A stretch of DNA of 64,000 nt from Sphingobium sp. YR768 (GCF_900111125.1 NZ_FOGE01000012.1:92729-156728), one strand, 5' to 3'; positions 36,549 through 47,631 are shown, counted from the first letter of the stretch. Numbers and translations: made by a program. The notes: generated from the sequence alone by a model not told the origin.

Positions 36549-36761
36549 TCAGGCGACCAGTCCTTCTTCATTCTCAATATGGGCCGGTATCGCCTCTTCG
36601 CCAGTGGCGCTTGCCGGGTGCGGATGCTTCTGAGCAACATGCAGTGCTTCCTCGCACAGGCTGAACCAGTTGGCCCAGAAGGTGACGGGCATCAGCCAGG
36701 CGTCGAACAGGGTGGTCGGCACGGTGCCGAACATGAAGGGGCTATGGTCTTGATCGGTCAT
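36549..36761 (-). CDS. Small conserved-looking protein, unknown function
   Basis: A 70-residue protein with an aromatic-rich centre (FGTVPTTLFDAWLMPVTFWA, then NWFSLCEEALHVA) and an acidic tail. GAGAGGAAA stands 7-15 bases upstream of the ATG, a convincing ribosome site, and the composition is coding-like. No signal peptide; the hydrophobic stretch is short for a membrane helix. The aromatic segment recalls phasin-type or membrane-associated small proteins, but I do not recognise a family. It diverges from the Lhr-type helicase gene. Confidence 0.65.
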   Translation of the reverse strand: MTDQDHSPFMFGTVPTTLFDAWLMPVTFWANWFSLCEEALHVAQKHPHPASATGEEAIPAHIENEEGLVA

Positions 36762-36917
36762 GCGCCCGTTTCCTCTCTCGATATTGCGCGCCCCGTGGCA
36801 TCGGCGCGAAGCGGACTTCCCTATAGCATGCTATCGGCGCCGCCTCCATCGGCAGCGACCGCGGGGGTAGAACAGGTGGACCGTGACAGAGGAGATGGAC
36901 GCCCCTACATCCATGCC

Positions 36918-39341
36918 ATGTCCGCCGACCTCCCGATCCCTGTCGAAAGCTGGTTTGCTGCACGCGGCTGGCGACCGAGACGGCATCAGATGGCGATGCT
37001 GGCGGCGGCGCGGCGCGGCGAGCATGCCCTGCTGGTGGCGCCGACCGGGGCGGGCAAGACGCTGGCGGGCTTCCTGCCGACTCTGGCGGAGCTTATCGAT
37101 GATCCGGTCGATGGGTTGCATACCCTCTATGTCTCGCCATTGAAGGCGCTGGCCGTGGATGTGCGGCGCAATCTGCTGACCCCGATCGAGGAGATGGGCC
37201 TACCCATCCGGGTGGAGACGCGCACAGGCGATACGCCGTCCGACCGCAAGGCACGCCAGCGCGCCCGGCCGCCGCAAATCCTGCTGACCACGCCCGAATC
37301 GCTTTCGCTGTTGCTCAGCTATCCCGACGCGGCGCTGATGTTCGCGGATTTGAAGACCGTGATCGTGGATGAGGTCCATGCCTTCGCCACGCAGAAGCGG
37401 GGCGACCTGCTCAACCTGTCGATGGCGCGTTTGCAGGCGATCAACCCCGCTCTGCGCCGGGTCGCCCTGTCCGCCACGGTCGCCGATGTCGACGCTTATC
37501 GCGCCTGGCTGGCGCCCGATGGCGATATCGACGCCGTGACGCCAGTTCTGGGGGAAGCGGGCGCGGAGCCTAATGTCGCCATCCTGATTCCCGAAGGGCG
37601 CGTGCCCTGGTCCGGCCATTCGGGCAAATATGCGGCCAGTCAGGTGATGGCCGAGATCGAGTCGCGCCAGACGACTTTGGTCTTCTGCAACACGCGCGGG
37701 CTTGCCGAACTCATCTTTCAGGAACTCTGGTCGGCCAATGACGCCAATCTGCCGATCGCCATCCATCATGGCAGCCTGTCGATCGAGGCGCGGCGCAAGG
37801 TCGAATCGGCGATGGCGGCGGGCAAATTGCGCGCGCTGGTGGCGACGGCGTCGCTGGATCTGGGCGTCGACTGGGGCAATGTCGATTGCGTGATTCAGAT
37901 GGGGGCGCCCAAGGGATCGTCGCGCCTGCTCCAGCGGATCGGCCGGGCCAATCATCGCCTCGATATGGCGTCGGAAGCGATCCTGATTCCCGGCAATCGC
38001 TTCGAATATCTGGAGGCGCGCGCGGCGCTGGACGCGGTGGAAGCGGGCGAGCGCGACGCCGATGATTTCCGTCCCGGCAGCCTCGACGTACTGGCCCAGC
38101 ATGTCATGGGCCTCGCCTGCGCCGGGGCGTTTCGCGCAGAGGAATTGCTGGAAGAGGTGCAGTCGGCCACCCCCTATAGCGCGCTTACGGCGGAAGCGTT
38201 CGACCATGTCCTACACTTCATCGAGGGCGGCGGCTATGCCCTGCGCGCCTATGACCGGTTCAAGCGGCTGACGCAGGAGGCGGACGGCCAAGGGAATAGG
38301 CTTTGGCGTGTCTCCCACCCCCGTTTCATTCAGCAGCATCGGCTGAATGCGGGGATCATCGTCGATCAGCCAGCTCTCGCCGTACGCTTCGCCAATGGCC
38401 GCAAGCTGGGGACGGTGGAGGAAGGTTTCGCCGCCACGCTGCGGCCGGGCGACAGCTTCTTCTTCTCCGGCATGGCGCTGGAGGTGGTCCGGATGGATAC
38501 GAGCGATCTGGTGGTGCGCGCGACGTCCAAACAGGCGCGCATTCCCAGTTGGGGTGGCACCCGCATGGCCATGTCCACCCGGCTGGCCGACCGGGTCCGC
38601 CACTTCCTCGCCGAGCCGGAGGAATGGCACCGCTTCCCGCCCGATGTGCGCGAATGGTTGGAAATGCAGAAACTGCGCTCCGCCCTGCCCCAGCCCGGCC
38701 AGCTCTTGATCGAAACTTTCCCGCATGAGGGGCGCCATTATCTGGTCTGCTACAGTTTCGAGGGCTGGAATGCGCATCAGTCGCTGGGCATGCTGCTGAC
38801 CCGGCGGATGGAAAGCCAGGGGCTGATGCCGCTGGGTTTTGTGTCCAACGATTATGCGCTGGCCGTCTATGGCATGAAGCCCGTCACCGATCCGGCCAGC
38901 CTCTTTTCCGCCGATATATTGGACCATGAATTTGTCGACTGGGTCGAACAATCCAGCCTTTTGAAGCGGGCCTTCCGCGATGTGGCGGTGATTTCCGGCC
39001 TGATCGAGCGCCAGCATCCGGGCAAGCGCAAGACCGGGCGGCAGGTCACCTTCTCCACCGACCTGATCTATGATGTGCTGCGCAAATATCAGCCCGATCA
39101 TCTGCTGCTGAAGGCCGCCTGGGCCGATGCGCGCGCGCGCATGACCGATGTCGGCCGTCTGGGCGATCTGATCGACCGGGCGAGTCAGACCATGCTCCAT
39201 GTGACGTTGGACCGGGTCAGCCCCCTCGCCGTGCCGGTGCTGATCCTGATCGGCCGTGAACATGTCGCGCAAAGCGCGGCCGAGGATGCCCTGCTGATGG
39301 AGGCGGAAGCGCTGGTGGCCGAAGCGATGCGCGCCGACTGA
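36918..39341 (+). CDS. Ligase-associated DNA damage response DEXH helicase (Lhr type)
   Basis: An 807-residue superfamily 2 helicase: Walker A APTGAGKTLAGFLP (about 40-53), DEVH box VIVDEVHAFATQKRGDL (about 150-166), motif III LSATV, and C-terminal helicase motifs VFCNTRG, ATASLDLGVDWG and QRIGRANHR. A winged-helix and Lhr-specific C-terminal region follows (about 420-807). The size is that of the ligase-associated group rather than the 1500-residue Lhr. I chose ATG 36918, since no in-frame ATG occurs just upstream; GTG codons exist there. The partner nuclease PdeM is at 622-1281, about 36 kb away. It probably acts in DNA repair. Confidence 0.93.
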   Translation: MSADLPIPVESWFAARGWRPRRHQMAMLAAARRGEHALLVAPTGAGKTLAGFLPTLAELIDDPVDGLHTLYVSPLKALAVDVRRNLLTPIEEMGLPIRVETRTGDTPSDRKARQRARPPQILLTTPESLSLLLSYPDAALMFADLKTVIVDEVHAFATQKRGDLLNLSMARLQAINPALRRVALSATVADVDAYRAWLAPDGDIDAVTPVLGEAGAEPNVAILIPEGRVPWSGHSGKYAASQVMAEIESRQTTLVFCNTRGLAELIFQELWSANDANLPIAIHHGSLSIEARRKVESAMAAGKLRALVATASLDLGVDWGNVDCVIQMGAPKGSSRLLQRIGRANHRLDMASEAILIPGNRFEYLEARAALDAVEAGERDADDFRPGSLDVLAQHVMGLACAGAFRAEELLEEVQSATPYSALTAEAFDHVLHFIEGGGYALRAYDRFKRLTQEADGQGNRLWRVSHPRFIQQHRLNAGIIVDQPALAVRFANGRKLGTVEEGFAATLRPGDSFFFSGMALEVVRMDTSDLVVRATSKQARIPSWGGTRMAMSTRLADRVRHFLAEPEEWHRFPPDVREWLEMQKLRSALPQPGQLLIETFPHEGRHYLVCYSFEGWNAHQSLGMLLTRRMESQGLMPLGFVSNDYALAVYGMKPVTDPASLFSADILDHEFVDWVEQSSLLKRAFRDVAVISGLIERQHPGKRKTGRQVTFSTDLIYDVLRKYQPDHLLLKAAWADARARMTDVGRLGDLIDRASQTMLHVTLDRVSPLAVPVLILIGREHVAQSAAEDALLMEAEALVAEAMRAD

Positions 39342-39384
39342 GGCTTGCGTTGATCGGACGTAGGAAAATGTCCATGATCCTGTA

Positions 39385-39915
39385 ATGACTATATTTTCCT
39401 TGCGATCCTTGTCGGCCCTGCTCGCCTTAACGCCCCTTCCCGCCATGGCATCCGAAGCGGATTTCTTCGGTTCGGCCTTGTGTCAGCCGCCCTATTCGCT
39501 GGCCAACGCCACTGCGCTCTACGAGGCAGCGGAGAAGATCGCCAAACCCGATACATCCGGCTTGGGCGCGGCCATCTATCATCTGAAGGCGCCGATCGTG
39601 CGCGATGGATTTGTCGCTCAGGACGTCATGTTTGGCGGCATGGCCGTCGGCGTACTGATACAGGGTGAAGTCGCAGCTCAACTCGCCGAGCGCTATGATC
39701 TCAAGCCAGAATCGATGCGATTGCTGGGCAGTTCCAGCCTTGGCTTTTCCCGGCAATTGCCTGACGCGGATCAGGGGATGAAGGATATGGGGCTTATCTC
39801 GATCGTCGCGCGGCAGGGGCCGGCGCTCAAAGGGTGGACCCTGCTCGCCTGCGAATTCGTATCGAATGAAGATCGTGCTGCCATGGAGGAACTGGAAGAC
39901 AGGTCACGGGACTGA
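39385..39915 (+). CDS. Exported hypothetical protein
   Basis: A 176-residue protein with a signal peptide (LRSLSALLALTPLPAMASEA, about 6-25). The mature part has two Cys (FGSALCQPPYS and LLACEFVS) that may pair in the periplasm. AIYHLKAPIVRDGFVAQDVMFGG and GSSSLGFSRQLPD are the most structured stretches. I do not recognise the family and see no catalytic motif. It follows the helicase by 43 bp on the same strand but has no evident functional link. The convergent DJ-1/PfpI gene ends 45 bp beyond. Confidence 0.7.
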   Translation: MTIFSLRSLSALLALTPLPAMASEADFFGSALCQPPYSLANATALYEAAEKIAKPDTSGLGAAIYHLKAPIVRDGFVAQDVMFGGMAVGVLIQGEVAAQLAERYDLKPESMRLLGSSSLGFSRQLPDADQGMKDMGLISIVARQGPALKGWTLLACEFVSNEDRAAMEELEDRSRD

Positions 39916-39960
39916 TGTCTCGAAGGCTTCCCGTCCGCGGTCCGCCCAGATGGGCTATGC

Positions 39961-40695
39961 CTAGCCGGCCAGTCCGTTCATCGCGGCAAAGGGATCGTCG
40001 CTAGCATCCTCATTCCAGCGATATTCGGTGCGATGGGCGACCCAATGGGCCATGTCCTTCCCATAAAGTTTCGCGATCAGGCCCAGCGCCATGTCCGTCC
40101 CCGCCGAAATGCCGGAGGAGGAGATATATTTGCCGTCCTCCACCCAGCGCGCCTGCGGCACCCATGCCACCTTTGCGCCCTGCGCCGTCGCCCATTTCCA
40201 GGCCATCTTGTTGCTGGTCGCCTTCACCCCATCGATCAGGCCGGTCTTCGCGAGCAGGCCTGATCCTGTGCAGATGGTCGCCACCTGCGGCGTGGCGTCG
40301 GCGATGGCGCGGATCGATTCCAGGAAGGCGGCATTGCCGACTTCCCGCCTGGTGCCGATGCCGCCGGGGATCATGACGATGTCGAGTTTCGGGGCATCGG
40401 CGAAGCTATAATCGGCAATCGCCTGTGGCCCTGCTCCGCTCCTGACCGGCCCGGCCTTGTCCGCGATCATCAGAATTTCGACCCTGTCCTTCAGCATGCC
40501 GAACATTTCCAGCGGGCCGAACACGTCGAGCAATTCGAACCCGTCGAACAGGACCATGCCCAGCTTCTTCTTCGGCCCACTGGGCGGCACGGGCGGCTGC
40601 ACACTCACCTGCGCAGCGGCTTGCGCGGACAGGGCCAGCGTCGACAGGGTGGCAGCGGCGATCAGCAGGTCACGGCGAGAAGCATCGGCGGTCAT
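39961..40695 (-). CDS. DJ-1/PfpI-family protein with Tat signal (isocyanide hydratase-like)
   Basis: The 244-residue protein starts MTADASRRDLLIAAATLSTL: an S-R-R-D-L-L twin-arginine motif, then a hydrophobic core ending AQAAAQ (about 29). GGAGGA lies 8 bases before this ATG, ruling out the longer frame. The mature part is a DJ-1/PfpI fold with a nucleophile-elbow Cys in ATICTGSGLLAKTGLIDG (about 139-156), as in isocyanide hydratase and related ThiJ/PfpI proteins. Export of a normally cytoplasmic fold through Tat suggests a periplasmic or extracellular role with a bound cofactor or folded state. The substrate is unknown. Confidence 0.85.
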   Translation of the reverse strand: MTADASRRDLLIAAATLSTLALSAQAAAQVSVQPPVPPSGPKKKLGMVLFDGFELLDVFGPLEMFGMLKDRVEILMIADKAGPVRSGAGPQAIADYSFADAPKLDIVMIPGGIGTRREVGNAAFLESIRAIADATPQVATICTGSGLLAKTGLIDGVKATSNKMAWKWATAQGAKVAWVPQARWVEDGKYISSSGISAGTDMALGLIAKLYGKDMAHWVAHRTEYRWNEDASDDPFAAMNGLAG

Positions 40696-40736
40696 GGCAT
40701 CTTCCTCCGAATCATGGGGTTCACCCCGCTTAACGA

Positions 40737-41243
40737 TCAGGGGCCGTCTTCCCGCAGGCCGCCGCAGCCCTTGAGCGTGCCGTCTGCAAAGGCGATCTGC
40801 ACCCGGTCGGACCAGATGGCATCGCTCATGCCGTCGCTGCACGGTCCTTCGGTCGCGGTCAGGGTGAAGCCATCCCCTACGAAGCGGATAGCGCGATCGT
40901 CGCTCTGGTTGCGCACGGCAAAGCGCATCGGAGCTTTGTCCGGCCGCTCCAGCACGATCGTCGATCCGCGCAGCGTCACGCCCCAAAAGGGTTCGGTGCC
41001 GATGGCGCGATAGTCCGGCGGCGTGGGAAGCGCTTTCGATGTTTCACGTGAAACCAAAGGCTTGGGTTCGACCATCGGCTGGGGCGCTGGTGGAGTATCG
41101 TCGGCCGCATTAGCCGGAATGCTGCTATTGATCGGCGCAATGACCTTGGCCGCCGCCTTGGGCTGCGTCTGATTGGCGACCGACTCGCCCTTCCCGCACC
41201 CGCCCAGCAGCGTTGCGAGCAGGAGGGCGGCGATCACCTTCAT
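40737..41243 (-). CDS. Exported lipoprotein, COG3650-like domain, contains parS
   Basis: A 168-residue lipoprotein with lipobox LLGGC (about 12-16). A long Pro/Ala linker (about 30-80) is followed by a compact domain opening YRAIGTEPFWGVTLRGSTIVLE, the start of COG3650-type secreted proteins, and containing two Cys (EGPCSDGMSD and KGCGG). The start ATG 41243 overlaps the tagI stop by 3 bases, so it is coupled to tagI. The linker encodes VSRET over a parS site at 41040. The function is unknown; binding of a small ligand in the periplasm is possible. Confidence 0.82.
   Translation of the reverse strand: MKVIAALLLATLLGGCGKGESVANQTQPKAAAKVIAPINSSIPANAADDTPPAPQPMVEPKPLVSRETSKALPTPPDYRAIGTEPFWGVTLRGSTIVLERPDKAPMRFAVRNQSDDRAIRFVGDGFTLTATEGPCSDGMSDAIWSDRVQIAFADGTLKGCGGLREDGP
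41040..41055. other. parS-like site 5 (in lipoprotein gene)
   Basis: TGTTTCACGTGAAACC matches parS at 15 of 16 positions. It lies in frame within the linker of the lipoprotein, about 27 kb from parAB, and encodes VSRET as does site 2 in rsmG. Confidence 0.85.
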
Positions 41244-41812
41244 GGGCGAAGGGGCTCGCGGCGGAAGCAATCGACCGCATGGTCATTCACCATGCCGATC
41301 GCTTGCATCCAGGCATAGACGATGGTCGGGCCTACGAACTTGAAGCCGCGCTTCTTCAAATCCTTCGAAATGGCTTCGGACAGATCGGTCTTTGCCGGAA
41401 AATGGACGCCGTCATTCTGGATCGGCGTGCCATCGACGAAGGCCCAGACATAGGCGGCGAAATCTTCGCCCCGGTCGCGCATCTCGCAGAAAATCTGCGC
41501 GCCCCGGATCGTCGCTTCGATCTTGGCCCGCGCCCGGACGATGCCGGCATCGCCCATCAGCCGTTCGATATCATCCGAATCGAAGGTGGCCACCTGATCC
41601 GGATCGAATCCGGCAAAGGCTGCACGAAACCCCTCGCGCTTGCGCAATATGGTGATCCAGGACAGGCCCGCCTGGAATCCCTCCAACATCAGCATTTCCC
41701 AGAGCATGCGCGAATCGCGCTCCGGGACGCCCCATTCCGCGTCATGATAGGCGCAATAAAGCGGGTCCGCCGCACTGACCCAGCTACAGCGTGGCAGTGC
41801 GGCGTCGCTCAT
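41240..41812 (-). CDS. tag: DNA-3-methyladenine glycosylase I (TagI)
   Basis: A 190-residue protein with the TagI opening CSWVSAADPLYCAYHDAEWGVP (Cys and His zinc ligands, about 9-23), FQAGLSWITILRKREGFRAAF (about 46-66) and the later VGPTIVYAWMQAIGMVNDH with the closing zinc-ligand Cys/His region (NDHAVDCF). The family excises 3-methyladenine from DNA in base excision repair. It starts 3 bp after the gyrB stop on the same strand and overlaps the lipoprotein gene by 4 bp, so gyrB-tag-lipoprotein form one leftward unit. Confidence 0.95.
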   Translation of the reverse strand: MSDAALPRCSWVSAADPLYCAYHDAEWGVPERDSRMLWEMLMLEGFQAGLSWITILRKREGFRAAFAGFDPDQVATFDSDDIERLMGDAGIVRARAKIEATIRGAQIFCEMRDRGEDFAAYVWAFVDGTPIQNDGVHFPAKTDLSEAISKDLKKRGFKFVGPTIVYAWMQAIGMVNDHAVDCFRREPLRP

Positions 41813-41815
41813 CGA

Positions 41816-44347
<2,532 letters not shown>

Positions 44348-44403
44348 CTAAAGCGAAACATGGCGGCTTCCGTGCCGGGCCGGGGCGGTCTATCACGCTT
44401 TCC

Positions 44404-44898
44404 ATGCGTGCCGTCTTCCCCCTGATCCTCCTCCCGCTCATCGTGCTTTCCGGCTGCTCGAAAAGCGACGATCTGTATGAGGCTTTGCCCAACTCTTCGC
44501 TGGCCGGCGCGGCGCGCGACGATGTCAGCGAAACCCGGCTGGAGGCCGGCATCGTCCGCCCGGTGACGATCGGCGAAGATGGGCCGCAGCTCGATGCCTG
44601 TGGCGGCATGGGGCAGGTCATGCGCGCGGGCACGAAGGGGCTGGCGGTGCGCGCCGCACCGTTCGCGCAGGCGAAGGAGCAGGGCATGCTGGCTGAGGGC
44701 GCGCGCGTCTATGTCTGCACGCGCAGCCTCGACCAGAAATGGCTGGGCGTGGTGGTGCCCCCCGCCCCGGCCGCCGACAACGCAGTCGAACCCGCCGACT
44801 GCGATGTCACATCGCCCGTTGACCGCAAGCAGGCCTATGATGGGCCCTGCGTCAGCGGCTGGGTCGCCAGCGCCTATGTGCGGCTGATCGCGGGATAA
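44404..44898 (+). CDS. SH3-like lipoprotein
   Basis: A 164-residue protein with a signal peptide and lipobox VLSGC (about 14-18), then ACGGMGQVMRAGTKGLAVRAAPF followed by a variable turn and GWVASAYVRLI. The alternating pattern of a repeated glycine-containing loop and the closing GWV-x-Y motif are typical of bacterial SH3 domains, which bind peptidoglycan or periplasmic partners. Three extra Cys (VYVCTRS, PADCDV, GPCVSG) may form disulfides. It diverges from gyrB with 86 bp between starts. The role is unknown. Confidence 0.72.
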   Translation: MRAVFPLILLPLIVLSGCSKSDDLYEALPNSSLAGAARDDVSETRLEAGIVRPVTIGEDGPQLDACGGMGQVMRAGTKGLAVRAAPFAQAKEQGMLAEGARVYVCTRSLDQKWLGVVVPPAPAADNAVEPADCDVTSPVDRKQAYDGPCVSGWVASAYVRLIAG

Positions 44899-44903
44899 TT
44901 TCT

Positions 44904-45045
44904 GGTTCGCGCGGAGGCGCAGAGGCGCGGAGAGGAAAAGCCGCACGGCCGCGCGTTATCATTTCAGCGGCTATAGGCGGCACATGGAAAGAAAGGCCTG
45001 CGGCGCCTCTATCCCCCTCCGCGGCCCCGCGTCTCCGCGTGAACC
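44904..45045. repeat. Long imperfect inverted repeat between convergent genes
   Basis: The left arm (44904-44935) and the right arm (about 45013-45045) are near reverse complements (ggttcgcgcggaggcgc against gcgtctccgcgtgaacc), separated by about 77 bases. The arms resemble the tctccgcgtgaac-type interspersed repeats that I recall from this lineage. It lies between the SH3-like lipoprotein and DUF1993 genes, and could be a REP-like element or a transcription end. Confidence 0.55.
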
Positions 45046-45047
45046 CA

Positions 45048-45554
45048 TCAAATCCCGCCCAGGAAGTCCAGCTTGCCGACCGGTACGCCCGCCTGCCGCA
45101 ACAGCGCATAGGCCATGCTGAGGTGGAAATAGAAATTCGGCAGCGAGAAGGTCAGCACATGGCTGGACCCGGTGAAGGGAATTTCGCCGCCCGGCACTTT
45201 CAGCGTCACGATCGCCTCTTCCCGTCCGTCGATCTTCTCGCGCGGCACGGCCTCCAGAAGAGCGATGGTCTTCGCGATCCGGGCCTGCAATTCGGCGAAG
45301 CTCTGTTCGGTGTCCGGCATCGCCATCGGCTCCAGTTCGCCCAGCCGCGTCACCGTGCCCTTGGCCGTGTCGCAGGCGAACTGGACCTGCGCGGTCAGTG
45401 GCTTCATGTCGTCGATCAGTTGGGCGCCGGTCAGCGTTAGCGGATCGATGCCCTTTTCGGCGGCGAAGGCCGCGCCCTTGTCCAGCAGGGCGGCCAGGTT
45501 CCGCAGGCCACGGATGAAAACGGGTATGGTCAGGTCGTAAAGTTCGGTCGCCAC
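45048..45554 (-). CDS. DUF1993 family protein
   Basis: A 168-residue protein with the DUF1993 opening (LTIPVFIRGLRNLAALLDKGAAFA), the central DMKPLTAQVQFACDTAKG and the C-terminal NFYFHLSMAYALLRQAGVPVGKLDFLG. The family is predicted to be a DinB-like four-helix bundle with a possible metal site (His in FYFHLS). It is cytoplasmic with no signal. It lies 26 bp downstream of the beta-propeller gene on the same strand, so the two may share a transcript. The function is unknown. Confidence 0.88.
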   Translation of the reverse strand: MATELYDLTIPVFIRGLRNLAALLDKGAAFAAEKGIDPLTLTGAQLIDDMKPLTAQVQFACDTAKGTVTRLGELEPMAMPDTEQSFAELQARIAKTIALLEAVPREKIDGREEAIVTLKVPGGEIPFTGSSHVLTFSLPNFYFHLSMAYALLRQAGVPVGKLDFLGGI

Positions 45555-45580
45555 GCAGCGTTCCTTCTATTCGATGCCAG

Positions 45581-46777
45581 TTATTCGATACCGGTAAAGA
45601 CCAGCTTCTGCACGCGGCGGCCGGTATTTACCTCGGTCGCATAGATATTGCCGTCGCTGTCGGTATCAATGCTGTGCAGCCAGGTGAATTGCCCGGCCTG
45701 TCGCCCGACCCGGCCGAATGCGCCCAGCACGATGTGGGTCTTGCGCTCCAATATCCAGATGCGGCTGTTCATCATGTCCGCGACATACATATAGGTCTGG
45801 TCGGGATCGGGCGAAAAGGCGATGTCGGTCACGGTGTGCGTACCGCCCGTTTCCGGCGCGATCACCAGGTCGCGCACGAAGGTCAGGCCGCCATTCTTCT
45901 CGCGTTTGAATAGCTGCGCGCGATTGTTGTTGCGGTCGCAGACATAGAGATGGCCATCCTTCGTCGGCACCACGCAATGGACGATGCTGTTGAAGATCGC
46001 TGCCTTGGGATCGGCGACCCGGCTGGGGTCGACGGCATGGCTCTGGTCGAACGCGCCTTGCAAAACCGGACCGCTGGGCGGCTTGCCATAGGCGCCCCAG
46101 CGGCCTTTATAACCACCGGTCTGCGCGTCGAAGCCGATCACGCGGCGGTTCACATAGCCGTCGGAAATCAGCACCATGCCGTCCGAATGATTGACGTCGG
46201 ACGGATTGCCGAGCTGGTCGGTCGCGTCATTGCCGCCGGTCTTGTCGCGCCGGCCGAAACTGCGGATATATTGGCCCTGCGGCGTATAGTTCATGACGAC
46301 ATGGTCGCCCTTCCCATTGCCGCCGAACCAGACACTGCCGGCCTTGTCGATGAAGATGCCGTGCAGGCTGGATGGCCATTGATTGACCCCCTCGACGCTT
46401 GGCGCGCTCGCGGCCCCGCCCCAGCCGCCCAGATAGCGGCCATCCTTGGCGAAGCGCACGACCGGCGGCGCGGGCTTGCAGCAGGCGGCGATCGGCGGGC
46501 TCTGGGCAAGGCCGGTGTCGGTCGCGGTCAGGCTGTGCGGGCGATGCACGACCCAGACCGAATCGTCTGGCCCCACCGCCACGCCGCTGACCTGCCCCAG
46601 CAGCAGATCGTCGGGCATCGCCGGCCAGGCGGCATCGACCTTGAAGCGCGGCATCTTCGTGCCTTCGGGCGCGATCCGTTCGAAGGTCAGCGGGGCCAGA
46701 GCCGGTTGCGGCCCCTGCTGGGCCGGGGCGGTGGTGCTTAGCGGCAGCAGAAGGAAGGCGGCGAGGAAGGGGCGCAT
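45581..46777 (-). CDS. Secreted NHL-type beta-propeller, peptidyl-hydroxyglycine lyase-like
   Basis: The 398-residue protein has a signal peptide (FLAAFLLLPLSTTAPAQQ, about 3-20). Repeated NHL-like blades follow: GQVSGVAVGPDDSVWVVHRP (about 60-79), LHGIFIDKAGSVWFGG, MVLISDGYVNRRVIGFD and FTWLHSIDTDSDGNIYATE near the end. The first and last blades resemble bacterial proteins assigned to the peptidyl-alpha-hydroxyglycine alpha-amidating lyase family. The start at 46777 is supported by AAGGAG 9 bases upstream; the long frame further upstream is not part of the gene. The substrate is unknown; it may be a sensor or lyase in the periplasm. Confidence 0.85.
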   Translation of the reverse strand: MRPFLAAFLLLPLSTTAPAQQGPQPALAPLTFERIAPEGTKMPRFKVDAAWPAMPDDLLLGQVSGVAVGPDDSVWVVHRPHSLTATDTGLAQSPPIAACCKPAPPVVRFAKDGRYLGGWGGAASAPSVEGVNQWPSSLHGIFIDKAGSVWFGGNGKGDHVVMNYTPQGQYIRSFGRRDKTGGNDATDQLGNPSDVNHSDGMVLISDGYVNRRVIGFDAQTGGYKGRWGAYGKPPSGPVLQGAFDQSHAVDPSRVADPKAAIFNSIVHCVVPTKDGHLYVCDRNNNRAQLFKREKNGGLTFVRDLVIAPETGGTHTVTDIAFSPDPDQTYMYVADMMNSRIWILERKTHIVLGAFGRVGRQAGQFTWLHSIDTDSDGNIYATEVNTGRRVQKLVFTGIE

Positions 46778-46883
46778 GGGACTTTGGCTCCTTGATCCGG
46801 TTATGGTGGTCGGGATTGCGGCGAACCATGCCCGACTGCCCGCTCCGGTCAATGGCCAAGCGACGCATTCGCAAGGAAAAAGA

Positions 46884-46913
46884 ACCGGTCGACGCGATGG
46901 AGCGTCGACCGGT
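46884..46913 (-). terminator. Rho-independent terminator of yczE
   Basis: A perfect 12-bp stem (accggtcgacgc / gcgtcgaccggt) with a 6-base loop (gatgga). On the minus strand it is followed by ttctttttcc. It lies 26 bases after the yczE stop. Confidence 0.85.
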
Positions 46914-46938
46914 CAGGGGGCTCCGGAAACTGGGGAGG

Positions 46939-47541
46939 TCAGGCGCTGGCCTGTCGTTCGGTATCGGCGATGCGGAAGAAGGGCAGGGCATGGTGCACGA
47001 TCCAGCCGATGGTCGCGGCATAGAGCAGGGTGCCGATGCCGACCGTCCCGCCCAGCATCCAGCCGATCGCCAGCACGCCAATCTCTATGCCCGTGCGCAC
47101 CCATTTGACCGGCCAGCCGGTGCGGCGACACAGGCCGGTCATCAGCCCGTCGCGCGGCCCCGGTCCCATCCCTGCCCCGATATAGGCGCCACCGGCTATG
47201 CCGTTCAGGATGATTCCCGCGACCAGCCATGTCGCGCGCATTGCATAGCCTTCGGGCGTGGGCAGGATCATCAGCGACAGGTCCACCACGGTCCCGATCA
47301 CCAATATATTGGCCACCGTGCCGATTCCCGGCCGCTGCCGCAGCGGCCACCACAGCAACAGCACGATCGCGCCGATCAGGTTGACGGTCATGCCGAAGCT
47401 GAGGCCCATTTTCGGCGCCAGTCCCTGATGCAGCACATCCCACGGGTCCAGCCCCAGATTGGCGCGCAGCATCAGCGCCATGGCGAAACCATAGAGGGCG
47501 AGGCCCCAGATAAGTTGGAAAAGGCGACGGTGGATCATCAT
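46939..47541 (-). CDS. YczE/YitT-type integral membrane protein
   Basis: A 200-residue protein with five or six hydrophobic helices. It has the YczE pattern LYGFAMALMLRANLGLDPWDVLHQGLA (about 14-40) and MGPGPRDGLMTGLCRRTGW (about 124-142). I start at the MM pair at 47541, since the longer frame reaches into the operator and the regulator's start region. YczE proteins are membrane proteins of unknown substrate, controlled by a neighbouring MocR-type regulator called YczR in other bacteria. That regulator is divergently encoded at 47632. A strong terminator follows at 46884-46913. Confidence 0.88.
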   Translation of the reverse strand: MMIHRRLFQLIWGLALYGFAMALMLRANLGLDPWDVLHQGLAPKMGLSFGMTVNLIGAIVLLLWWPLRQRPGIGTVANILVIGTVVDLSLMILPTPEGYAMRATWLVAGIILNGIAGGAYIGAGMGPGPRDGLMTGLCRRTGWPVKWVRTGIEIGVLAIGWMLGGTVGIGTLLYAATIGWIVHHALPFFRIADTERQASA

Positions 47542-47560
47542 AGGCAGGCTTATTCCTGCC

Positions 47561-47602
47561 AACTGGCCTTTTCCAAAAGGACCAATATCGCCTAAATGGC
47601 CT
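47561..47602. promoter_or_regulatory. Candidate MocR (YczR) operator boxes
   Basis: The yczE-yczR gap holds aactggcctt (47561-47570), the inverted aaaaggaccaat (47575-47586) and aaatggcctg (47593-47602). They share TGGCCT or its complement, in direct and inverted arrangement. MocR regulators often bind such direct repeats. The boxes are visible; regulator binding is inferred. Confidence 0.55.
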
Positions 47603-47631
47603 GTAACGATCGCCGTCATGGAACGAATCTC

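Noticed and set aside
35514..36917. N-terminal extension of the helicase frame back to 35514
   Set aside because: Those codons lie antisense to the PLP enzyme gene and lack helicase character. The recognised helicase starts at 36918.
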